This document shows positions 31,012 through 39,647 of a stretch of DNA of 64,000 bases, piece after piece. This DNA comes from Symsagittifera roscoffensis. Its lineage: Eukaryota; Xenacoelomorpha; Acoela; Convolutidae. The stretch covers positions 38,827,330-38,891,329 of the forward strand of contig NC_087062.1 in NCBI RefSeq assembly GCF_963678635.1, written 5' to 3'. The notes under the pieces were generated by a model, which saw nothing but the letters and a program-made list of their open reading frames with translations, was not told the DNA's origin and searched no databases. The position numbers and the translations under genes were made by a program. Position 1 is the first letter of the stretch. Every line of letters begins with the position of its first letter.

Positions 31012-31530
31012 TTGACAGCTATTCGTATAAAAAGTGCTGCCGGACTAAAGACGCTGCTAGTGCAGTACCTACTGATGCAAAACCGGCACCTGACTGGTGA
31101 AGAAAAGAGCCCGAAGACACGAGATGAGTGGAAAAAAGTGAATGGGGGCATGCCTCTGTTGACGGACTTATGCCTGGCCATGAGATCGGACCCCATGGGG
31201 ATGATCCGGGGGCTAGAGGAGGTCGTAACCTGCACTTATGGACCGGCCGTCACGTACGCGTTTCCAGATCCTCTGGTGACAACTTATCGATACTCAGTGA
31301 CCCACTTGAGCCTCATAAGCATACTAGATGGGACGTCACTCAATTGGTGTCAGCAGGAGGTGCTAAGGGCACAAATGAGCAACACGGTGCTCTTCGGAAA
31401 GGTGAAGGATCCAGAGTTGGTGATATACAGCTTCCGAGGACAACTGCAGTGCAGGATGGGAGGTAAGCGCGAAGGCCCCATCGAAACCTATCCCAAGTTC
31501 TGGAACCTGAATACCCTGACAGCAAATTGA
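31012..31530 (+). CDS. Cargo ORF 2 continuation (172 aa), frame-shifted
   Basis: Same protein as the preceding frame, re-entered in another phase near 30992 (the first codon is TTG, so there is no independent start). It contains LLVQYLLMQNRHL and GGMPLLTDLCLAMRSDP. A TGA at 31528-31530 interrupts it, but the same frame stays open beyond. No domain is recognised. Confidence 0.5.
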   Translation: MTAIRIKSAAGLKTLLVQYLLMQNRHLTGEEKSPKTRDEWKKVNGGMPLLTDLCLAMRSDPMGMIRGLEEVVTCTYGPAVTYAFPDPLVTTYRYSVTHLSLISILDGTSLNWCQQEVLRAQMSNTVLFGKVKDPELVIYSFRGQLQCRMGGKREGPIETYPKFWNLNTLTAN

Positions 31531-32224
31531 CAAGAGATCTTGAGAATTCCCGCATGGAAGAAGAGCTTCGAGTTGGTGAAAAGGGAGCTAGAGGCGATAT
31601 TGGAGAAGGAAGTCCTACCAGCGAGCATTCCAGAGTTTCCAACAGTGAGGAGAATGACCCTGAGGATGAACAGCTCCCTGGTGGTCCCGTCCCTGTTCGC
31701 GAGGTAAGCAACCGAAGAACAACAGAGGGAGTTCATCGACGGCTGGGATCCCCTCTTCATCGGCTACACCGCAGCAATTTATTTTCATACCAGCGATGCG
31801 AGAATAAATTCATGGACAACTCAAACCAAGAAAATGAGAGGCTTGATGCCCCCGAAATTCGAGGTGCGAGATGCCTTGAGAACACTTGAGTGGGCAGGTC
31901 TGGAGAACAAGTTGCCGGTGTGGGACAATGGCAGGATGATTGTGAAGGAAGGACACATCGCACTAAAAGGAGACGAGATGGTGTTTGCCACAAGAATATA
32001 CCGGGCACCTTATGGACTGGAGCAAGTGGAGAGAGATGAGACAGGAGGGGAAGGAGCTGGATGCAGCAGGCCCATTGTATGTGGCTCTGACAGAGTATAA
32101 GAAAACGGGTCCAGCGACACCATCACCCCTATCAGTGGACACCCCTGGGGATAAAAGGAGCGGTCCCGTAGAAGATCGATTCAGGAGGATTCTTGAGAGA
32201 CGAGAAGCAGAATCGGGAGAGTAG
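31531..32224 (+). pseudogene. Cargo ORF continuation, broken by TGA, TAA and a frameshift
   Basis: After the TGA at 31528 the frame continues (RIPAWKKSFELVKREL) to a TAA at 31705-31707, then on again (EFIDGWDPLFIGYTA, MRGLMPPKFEV, MVFATRIYRAPYGLEQ) to 32100. From about 32050 the coding character moves to another frame (GPLYVALTEYKK, ending RREAESGE at 32224). The TAA lies in AGGTAAGC, which also resembles a 5' splice site. A stop or a used splice donor are both possible. Confidence 0.45.
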
Positions 32225-34097
32225 AGCATGGACGAGACTCTCAGCGAGGCAGGAGAGGATATGGAACACACCGGAGCAGAAGCCATCGGAAGAGGAGTTC
32301 ACCACGCAAGAACTGTTGAAGGATCTGAGTGGAGAAAATTGGGCAGACACCCCCACGCCACCTCTGACCTCATCTCCCCGCAAGAATCTAGAGTTACCAC
32401 TGACGAGCGAGAATCCGAACATGGGGATGATTTTACTGAGTGCGGAAAGAAGGGAGAAGAACACCTTCGAGGGAAACAGGGATGCTTTCCTAGGCACTCT
32501 GGATGAGGATGCTTGGCGAAAATTCTTGAGCGATTTTAATCGAGAAGTGGATGACGAGACCACATTGGATGATTTCAAGGAGGAGCTGTGGGACACGGTG
32601 GTGAAATTCAGAGAGCCTGTCCTGATGGGGACAGGTCTGGAGGAGAAAGCTAGAGGAGAGCTGCTGAGCAAGATGGTCGAGTTGAGGAAGGCATCACGGA
32701 AGACCAAGGAAGACAAATCTAAAGACAGCTCTACTCTGAAACAAAAAACTGACAATAAAATAATTGAACATGTAAGGGGGGATAATGGCGGAACTAGTAA
32801 TATAATTAAAATCACTAATATCATTAAGGCTCGAGCAGGGGGGAGGCAAGAGTTGGAAGGGTTGGATGGAGACAAGGAAGTCGAATCAGTGATGATAACG
32901 ACAACGCCCCCGAGTAAAGACGTGAGGTCTCGCAAGAGGAAGAGAGACGTGGAGGGATTGGGCAGTCCTTCAGCGGATGCGGTCTCGGAGGAAAACTTGA
33001 GAGAGACGGCTCCCATGGTTCTGGCACGATGGAAGACAGCGGCCTACAAGAGTAGCTACGAGCCAAGGAAACTGCTCGACGTAGAAAGAGAGATGGAAAT
33101 CCCCACCAGCTCAACAACGGAAGAAGACTTCAAGCCTCAGAGGACAAAAATGAAGCGAGGTTCGACGAGCGGGCAGACCTGGGAAGTGGACGTTGGAAAA
33201 GAATGGGTCTCAAATGAACATCAGGCTACTGGGAAGCAAATGACTATCGATCCTCTTGAGAAGAATAAAACGAGGAACACCTCCCGACCGTGGTGGGTGG
33301 CCCTGGAAACATTGCAGGAATTGGAAGACTGCCTGAAGAAGCTCGACAGTGGAGTGTCACGCAAACGACGCAACTGGGCTACCCAGCAGAAGGCTGATAT
33401 CAACAAAATGGAATTGGGGAGCCAACTGAAGAGAACTTGGCAGAACTTGTTAAAAGATCATTTTGAAGAAGCGATGAGAACATCCTCATCGGCATCGCCG
33501 TTGATGGCGAATCCCTTTATTAGAACCGCAGGACAACTAATGTTCGCGTGGAGCCTGTTGGGGATAGAGTTAGAGACACTGACTTCGTACGATAAGTTGA
33601 AGTTGGGAGGCAATAATCTAGAGGTGTATCAAATGCTGATGCAGCACGTTGCTAGGGATAACTCAGGCTTGAGTCTGGCAAGGAGGAAAGATGCTACCTG
33701 TTTCTTGAGGTGGACAGTGTCGATGATGACTGACAGTACCATCCTAGCATGTCACCAGAGAGCAATTGGAAGCATAACGCTTGAAAGTAGAGTCTCCACA
33801 GTCATCTTGAATGTGTACCAGAGTACTGGGATAGAAAAGGAGGATGGTTCTAGGCAATCTCTAGAGAGCCACAGGAAGTTATATGAGATACGGAGATTCT
33901 ACAACAAGAAGTTTGAGGAGAAAAACGACGTACACCGTAACTTGGCTTCGTCAGGAGAGTACTTGAAACCCAACAAAAAAGGAGAGTACCAGTATGTGTC
34001 TGGAGTAATGGGGATGGCATACAACCCTTTCTTGGACTTGGATGGCATACAACCCTTTCTTGTGCCCACAGAAACTACGCGGTGGCGGAGCTGCTGA
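32193..34097 (+). CDS. Cargo ORF 3 (634 aa), highly charged, unassigned
   Basis: A long frame following the broken section. The N-terminal half is charged and low in complexity (PTPPLTSSPRKNLELP, many Lys/Glu). Around 33290-33860 it has a folded-looking region (WWVALETLQELEDCLKKLD, AGQLMFAWSLLGIELETL, ATCFLRWTVSMMTD). It ends at 34097, just after an imperfect direct repeat in which 23 bp recur at an offset of 28 bp (34012-34034 and 34040-34062). No domain is recognised. The lack of a good start suggests it is part of the same polyprotein. Confidence 0.5.
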   Translation: MRDEKQNRESRAWTRLSARQERIWNTPEQKPSEEEFTTQELLKDLSGENWADTPTPPLTSSPRKNLELPLTSENPNMGMILLSAERREKNTFEGNRDAFLGTLDEDAWRKFLSDFNREVDDETTLDDFKEELWDTVVKFREPVLMGTGLEEKARGELLSKMVELRKASRKTKEDKSKDSSTLKQKTDNKIIEHVRGDNGGTSNIIKITNIIKARAGGRQELEGLDGDKEVESVMITTTPPSKDVRSRKRKRDVEGLGSPSADAVSEENLRETAPMVLARWKTAAYKSSYEPRKLLDVEREMEIPTSSTTEEDFKPQRTKMKRGSTSGQTWEVDVGKEWVSNEHQATGKQMTIDPLEKNKTRNTSRPWWVALETLQELEDCLKKLDSGVSRKRRNWATQQKADINKMELGSQLKRTWQNLLKDHFEEAMRTSSSASPLMANPFIRTAGQLMFAWSLLGIELETLTSYDKLKLGGNNLEVYQMLMQHVARDNSGLSLARRKDATCFLRWTVSMMTDSTILACHQRAIGSITLESRVSTVILNVYQSTGIEKEDGSRQSLESHRKLYEIRRFYNKKFEEKNDVHRNLASSGEYLKPNKKGEYQYVSGVMGMAYNPFLDLDGIQPFLVPTETTRWRSC

Positions 34098-35200
34098 AGT
34101 TCTGGACAGAGAAGATAATGGAGATAGACACTGTGGAGAGAGAGAGACCTAGCCTAGGTATGATTCTCGAGAAAACACCGGAAGTGATAAGTGTGCCACG
34201 CTCAAGTAAAAGAGTAGAACTAAAAATGGGTAACGGGAACGGCATGTTGACCACGAATCTGGGAGTGGTGTGGAAATTGCTCAGGCCCTCCTGGTGTCCA
34301 CATCCCCATGCGAGCCTGATCGAGGAAGTCACGGAGCGAGTGAGACTAGCGCCGACAGAGGATGAAGATTTGGCGACCTTGATTATAGTACATAGACTGA
34401 TCCTGCCTCATGTGAAGGAGTCAAGTGAGGTGACGAGTGGAACAGGGTCGGTAAAGAAGATGGAGCCGGGCAGTTGTCTTGACTCGACGTGTGGGAATGG
34501 CGAACACGTCTGCGATGGACGATCATGCGTCAGGATACAGTCTTTCCAGAAAGAAGACCTAGTCACCTGGTTTGAAGACATTACTGAAAGGGAGAAAAGT
34601 GAGATACAGATAGTGGCTGAGTGCTACGCGAGTACCACGGTGAACCTAGCAACAGTTCTGGGGTTCTTCTCAAGAATGTGCAGTCTCCAGTCACTAGAGA
34701 GGCTAGAGTCAGAACACCACTTGGTGACCGCGTTGAGCGTGGAGTCATGGCCCGGAGTGTTGCAAGTGACCCAAAAACACATCAAGAGTTGGAAGGTTGG
34801 ACTTGAAGCGGAGATGGGATTTCCCATGAGCGAAGCCTACGGTCTGCCTCTAAATGCGAAGTCCCTAGTGGGGTCAGTGATGGCCAACCTATGTGGCAGC
34901 CACTATCCATTACACATGGCGATGTTAGAAGTGTCCAGCCAGAGGGTATTGATAGATAAAGCCTTCTCAGTGCCCAAATGTGTAAGACTGGCTCGGATGT
35001 CGCATCATTCGCACAAGCTGTTGAGGAAGATCCGAGGAACAGTGCCGAAAGAACAGAGGGACGACTTGAGTGAAATCTGGGTTGAAGAACTTCTAGGTTT
35101 GGAGGGCGAAAATACAAGTGACCACGAGAGACAAAACGTGATCGGGAAACCCAAACTTGGAAGAGATCGACGTGATACACGAGAAAATGATGGAACTTGA
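34082..35200 (+). CDS. Cargo ORF 4 (372 aa), unassigned, cysteine cluster
   Basis: The annotated first codon is GTG, and the frame overlaps the previous one by 16 bp. A cysteine group CLDSTCGNGEHVCDGRSC lies near 34475-34530 and may bind metal or form disulfides. It is followed by an all-helical region (CYASTTVNLATVLGFFSRM, ESWPGVLQVTQKHIKSW). It ends at 35200, overlapping the next frame by about 44 bp. Unrecognised. Confidence 0.5.
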   Translation: MAELLKFWTEKIMEIDTVERERPSLGMILEKTPEVISVPRSSKRVELKMGNGNGMLTTNLGVVWKLLRPSWCPHPHASLIEEVTERVRLAPTEDEDLATLIIVHRLILPHVKESSEVTSGTGSVKKMEPGSCLDSTCGNGEHVCDGRSCVRIQSFQKEDLVTWFEDITEREKSEIQIVAECYASTTVNLATVLGFFSRMCSLQSLERLESEHHLVTALSVESWPGVLQVTQKHIKSWKVGLEAEMGFPMSEAYGLPLNAKSLVGSVMANLCGSHYPLHMAMLEVSSQRVLIDKAFSVPKCVRLARMSHHSHKLLRKIRGTVPKEQRDDLSEIWVEELLGLEGENTSDHERQNVIGKPKLGRDRRDTRENDGT

Positions 35201-35849
35201 GCCTCTCCTAGAAGCCTCGGGAGAACGCAATCTTAGGAGCATCGACCTCACACACGGGGATTGTCCATGCCACTGTCTGGCGCAGACAGTGTGGTACCCA
35301 GACCACGCCAATCTCTGCCTGATCTGGGATGTGGAAGAAATCAGGTCGTTGGGACTGCCCAATCATCAACAAAAAGTGACCATCTTGGTGGTGAGCACAA
35401 TGCTGGCTCTACGATGGATGGAAGAAAATATAGCAAAGTATCGGGAATCGAAGACGCCAACAGCAGAGTCGATTCACGCGATAGATTACAGCAGGAGACT
35501 TGAGTTGTTCGAGACCGCATGCAAGGTATTCGCCATACCAATGGAAGTCAGACACATGTGGAGCCGCTTGAGGTTCTTACCTTGGTTTCGCGCGACGTTA
35601 ACGTCCTGGATATACGTGGTGACGAAGGATCACATGAGGAAACGTCAAAAGGAATATCGACAGTTCCAGGCCGAGATAGGACCAGATGCCTTCAAGAGAC
35701 CTCTGCTGACCCATCGAAATGCGATCACGATGGGGTGGAAAAGAGTGGGTAGAGTATCCAGAGACAACACTAGAGCGAGGGAGTCGATACTAGAGGAGAA
35801 CCTGGCGAAGAATGTAAGCCTGAGTCTTCACAATTCCGGTCGAAGGTGA
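35157..35849 (+). CDS. Cargo ORF 5 (230 aa), unassigned, CxCxC motif
   Basis: This is the continuation of the cargo in another frame, opening at a TTG. HGDCPCHCLAQTVW (35255-35296) followed by HANLCLIW suggests a metal site. A helical C-terminal part is rich in Trp and Arg (VRHMWSRLRFLPWFRATL). It ends at 35849, where a further frame takes over. Confidence 0.5.
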   Translation: MEEIDVIHEKMMELEPLLEASGERNLRSIDLTHGDCPCHCLAQTVWYPDHANLCLIWDVEEIRSLGLPNHQQKVTILVVSTMLALRWMEENIAKYRESKTPTAESIHAIDYSRRLELFETACKVFAIPMEVRHMWSRLRFLPWFRATLTSWIYVVTKDHMRKRQKEYRQFQAEIGPDAFKRPLLTHRNAITMGWKRVGRVSRDNTRARESILEENLAKNVSLSLHNSGRR

Positions 35850-36031
35850 AGAGCTTACCGAATCAAGCGAAGAGATTGCAGGAGCAAAGCGAGTGGATGC
35901 GATCTTATGAACAGCTGAAGGCTTGGGAGGAGATTGTGATCAGCTCCGATGATGAAGAGGCACTATTGAAACAGATCACAGTGTCAAATACATCTGGGTC
36001 TGGTACCTCGAGGGCGAAGAACACGAGGTGA
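35846..36031 (+). CDS. Probable C-terminal tail of the cargo polyprotein (61 aa)
   Basis: It continues from the previous frame (VKSLPNQAKRLQEQSEW, EEIVISSDDEEALL) to TGA at 36029-36031. The acidic, Ser-rich end then gives way to non-coding sequence. This appears to be the end of the element's coding part. Confidence 0.45.
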   Translation: MKSLPNQAKRLQEQSEWMRSYEQLKAWEEIVISSDDEEALLKQITVSNTSGSGTSRAKNTR

Positions 36032-36466
36032 GCCGGTGGCTCAAAAGTAAATTCTAGAGTCTTGAGTCTTGAGAGGGAGGGGGCTCGAGGGTGAACTCGG
36101 ATGAATCTGGGTTCACCAAAAAGAAATTTTAACAAATGAGATATTGTTATTAATATGCTATATCTATTATATAAATCAAAATGCTGCATGACAATTTCCT
36201 GATTGAATAGGACAAAAGAAATTTTAAATTACCAGCTTAAAAAGCGAGGATTCATAGGTGCAGGTGTGTGCAGATTTTGATTGCTGTTTAGCGATAGTGT
36301 GAAAATTTTATATGGTTGTGAATTTTGGAAGGTAGATAAACTTAAGTCTGCTGCAAACTTCTGTAAATGACCACTGGCACTGTATCTTGAGTGACACTCG
36401 GGTTTCTGGGGATTCACTGACAGAGACAGCACGCGATGAGGACATCGATCTTGAGTCCGGGGAGTA
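36032..36466 (+). other. Retroelement 3' untranslated region and candidate polypurine tract
   Basis: A G-rich stretch with CTTGAG repeats (36061, 36068) and CTCGAG is followed by AT-rich sequence, much like the spacer at 27920-28243. Directly before the 3' LTR lies CCGGGGAGTA (36457-36466), a short polypurine-like tract that could prime plus-strand synthesis. Confidence 0.5.
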
Positions 36467-38239
36467 TGTGCCAGTCGGTCATATCTGGAAGTTTGAACTT
36501 GAGGGACACGGAAAATACGTGATTTTGGAGTGAAGTTTTATTTTTCAAAATTTTGAATGGAGCCTGTAATTATCAGTTTTCTCGCAACAACTGAAAACAA
36601 AAAGTGAAAAATCAGAACGACCGAATTTACAATTGCGGGAAAATACATAAGAAAACAGCAGGAAATTGCTATTCGCAATTTCCAGATACAAAATAAGACA
36701 CGAGTAGAGCCGTCTTATCCTGAAATAGGAGGAGAGATAATCACGAGAAGAGAGGGCAATTTTTCACACTGAACCAGAGTGAACCTTCAACGGAAAGGTG
36801 GACAGCTTGAGTGTCCCAATGGCTCAGACTAAAGCTTCAGTTCTAGAGTCTAAACTTATTTCTGTTATTAAAACTGATCAGTATTGAACTTATCAAGTTA
36901 TCTCATTTAATTCTCGAGTTGCTCATTAATTTAATTACTCCTTATACTCGAGTGCGTCAACATGTGAGTTCCTAATTTAGTTTTCTCGAGTGTGTTTTAT
37001 GATTGTTATGTTGAGATAAGGCGAGTTTTAGGTTGATCCATCTGAAATGGATCAAAGTTCCACTGTCCAAGAAAAGGTAACTTAACGGATTGTTCCGACC
37101 CTGTTTTTAACGGCGTTCGTGTATTTTGGGTATTTTGAGACCTAAGTATGTGAACGTTCTTATTTTCTAGAGTGGGGGGATATTTTGGTAGTAGCCTTTA
37201 AGCTGTAACGGGTTCTAGTCTCATGTCGCAAGCGAACCGAATCAGGGATATTGATTCGAATCCGAGTATTCGACCCGAATACCGAGTATTCGGCACTTCG
37301 AAGCCGAATCCGAATATTAAAATTTTGAAATCCGAATATCGAATCCGAATATTTTTTTTTTTGCCGAATACCGAATAATCCAGGGTCCACTGCTAAAAAA
37401 CCCGAATATTCCGAATATTGGTTTACTGTTTTGTTTCACAATATTTTTCGGTTTTTTTTTAAGATGGCTAATATAGAAGAGTCTGATGTCGCTGCCGAGT
37501 GCGAGTATAGAAAAGAAAAAGGAGTGGCAAAATGGCATGAAAAGTTTCTTGTGGAATATCGAGGTGGTAGAAAAACGGAAGGTCGCAACTACTTACAAAA
37601 TCGATTATCACCTGAGAATCATTCACGAAATGTTTTCTTAAATAAGAATAAAAGGTTTTTGAAATAAAACTGTTCATTAGCAAACTTGTTTTAAAATTAC
37701 GGTCTCTTTTTTAAATAGTGTCACTCGATTTAGCTCGAAAAACTGGGTTGTCACTGATTTTTAACAGTTTTTAGCGATCTCAGTCGATTTAGCTCGAAAA
37801 ACTGGGTTGTGAGTTGTGACTGAATTTTAACATTTACTCACTCCCGCGATTTTTACATTATTACGCAAGTCCCAGCCAATTCTACTTGAAAAATGCTATG
37901 TTCAATACTTTTTATAGAATTTGTTGTATGAAACTTTTATGCTAAGTTTTTTGGGAAAATAACCAAATATCCGAATAGTTGTTCGAGTAGTAACATTTGG
38001 CCGAAGCCGAACCCGAATAGTAAGGGCACTATTCGGCCGAAGTCGAATATCGAATAGTTGGGCCGCGGCGAATAACGAATATCAAAAAATCCGAGTATTC
38101 GACATCCCTGAACCGAATTGACTCCGACCGTTCTTGAGGTAGAAAAACACAAGAGATAGTGTCCCTGACTCTTGAGCCAATGGTTATAGGGCCTATTTTT
38201 CTTAAGCCTCATATGTGACCGAAGTAGGCGACTGTTACA
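36467..38239 (+). mobile_element. 3' LTR of the giant retrotransposon, interrupted by a MITE
   Basis: It starts TGTGCCAGTCGGTCAT and ends GCGACTGTTACA. Subtracting the 868-bp insertion and the 8-bp duplicated target leaves 897 bp, exactly the 5' LTR length. About 29 base differences from the 5' LTR (18 of them in the first ~330 bp) were counted by hand. Confidence 0.92.
37243..38110. mobile_element. hAT-type non-autonomous transposon (MITE) inserted in the 3' LTR
   Basis: The ends are CAGGGATATTGATTCGAAT and, reverse-complemented from the right, CAGGGATGTCGAATACTCG. An 8-bp target duplication AACCGAAT flanks it (37235-37242 and 38111-38118). CAGGG ends plus 8-bp duplications are typical of the hAT superfamily. 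The sub-terminal regions are dense in CGAATA/TATTCG motifs. There is no transposase; the small frame at 37431-37667 is not recognisable. Its location inside the LTR makes it younger than the retroelement insertion. Confidence 0.93.
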
Positions 38240-39647
38240 TTGCATGCAAAATCTGAAGCCGAACAACCTTGAATTTTTTGTCTGGCCGAACTCAAAATGC
38301 GAGATCGTCGGATATCCGATGATTATGCTAGCCTAATTTTTAAATACTGCAATGAAAATCCAGATTTTACCTTAAAACAGTTAGCAAAATTAGTTAGAAA
38401 CCGAAACACAGAAAAAAAACAGATTAGGCCGCACCAAAAAAAAAACAAAAGGTAGTGAAGATGATCAATTCATTTAAATTTTGGAAACTAATCGCAGAAA
38501 AACAATAGCCACCCTGGCAATAGTTTCCTGTTTCAAGGTTTACTATTCGACGCTTCGGATGCAATTGCCCGCCGTGGTTATAATTTTCGAGCGAAACTCT
38601 GCTTTATGAACTTTCGACGTTATGTTTATTTCAGTTTTAATTTCCGTTGATGCCAAACAGTTGCTCTTTTTAATTAATTCTGTCTGTCCGAAATTTTTGC
38701 AACTCTCTATAGCTCTTTTTATGTTCAATGATCTATTTGGAGCACCGTATGTGCTAGTCATACGCTAGTATTAATTCTTTTCCGGCAATATTTGACTTGT
38801 ATTGATTCATTTTTCTCTCTTTTGTAGACGGAAGCAGTTAGGAGACACTATTGCAGACACTCATTCTTTTCTATTGAAACCTAAATCAAGTCCAAAGTAT
38901 ATTCAATTTTTAGCATTTTTACGTTTTCTGAAGTTTTAGGTAAAATCATGAGTTCTTGCATTGCAAGCTTTGCTAGGCTTCTTTCCGCGCCAATGTTTTA
39001 AACTGAAGCATATTGGGTGATCAGAATCGTCTATTTTGATTGGATCACATTAAATTCGGCTCTTTTGTCTTTCGAAGGAGTCGTGAAAAGCTAAAACAAT
39101 GTGAAGTTCCTTTTAAACTTGCTAAATTAGAATGTTTGGATTTACACAATTTCTGTTTTGCATTTCTAAGAAATTCCTACCTGCCTGAGAACGAATGCTT
39201 GAGTTCTTCAAATAGGTTTTGGACGTTTGATTTTGTTTAGGTTTTACAGGCCTCATTTTCTAAGGTGTGCTGTGCTGAACCATCTAGAAGCTATCTATGT
39301 TATTGTTTAGTCAACATTTTGATGAAGATAAGCAGTTGTTTAGTTCAGACGTGTGTTTTAACCTCAAATTAAGTCAGTTCGGTTTTATGTATGTGTAGCT
39401 AGTGCACTGTGAATTAATTAACTAAGTGTGTATACTAATTCAAACGTCATTTCTATCTAATTCAAAATGTTGTTCCATTTTAATCAGTTCAAAAAAGAAT
39501 ACTAAAGAGAGATATTTCTGGGCATCTAAGTTGGCTTTTTTATCGACTGTTGACGCAAAAGTCATCACAGAAGTCAAAATACCAAGCGATAGAATGTTCA
39601 AAATCAAGAAATTGGTATCATCATGTGTTTTCTTTTTCAGCCGAGCC
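38240..39647 (+). other. Intergenic DNA upstream of the membrane-protein gene
   Basis: There is no recognisable gene. The stretch TTTTCTTTTTCAG ending at 39640, seven bases before the ATG, reads as a polypyrimidine tract plus 3' splice site, so the mRNA leader probably contains an intron whose donor I cannot place. Confidence 0.5.

Larger units (their letters stand above)
16208..38239 (+). mobile_element. Giant Ty3/gypsy-type LTR retrotransposon with macro and SGNH-like cargo
   Basis: It is bounded by 897-bp LTRs (16208-17104 and 36467-38239; the latter equals 897 bp once its inserted MITE and one target duplication are removed). Inside, all on the plus strand, lie a satellite-rich leader, gag, protease, RT, RNase H, integrase, a macro-like domain, and about 7.8 kb of further ORFs starting with an SGNH-hydrolase-like domain. 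Total length is 22,032 bp, or about 21,156 bp without the MITE. The RT-then-integrase order and the HHCC-D,D,E integrase fit Ty3/gypsy. LTR-LTR divergence is about 3% by hand count (about 29 differences). Several frameshifts and stops show this copy is inactive. The coding part is visibly richer in G+C than its surroundings. No clear target-site duplication was seen, and the left flank is rearranged by the tandem duplication. Confidence 0.92.

Noticed and set aside
19447-35541. Many 60-290-aa minus-strand ORFs inside the retroelement (for example 32132-33016)
   Set aside because: They are antisense shadows of the plus-strand coding frames; none shows a domain.
37431-37667. 78-aa ORF inside the hAT MITE as a transposase
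   Set aside because: Too short, no hAT dimerisation or RNase H-like motifs.
39426-39647. N-terminal extension of the phosphatidylserine synthase-like ORF
   Set aside because: Polar, unlike the family, and ends at a polypyrimidine tract plus AG seven bases before a well-placed ATG. Treated as leader intron.
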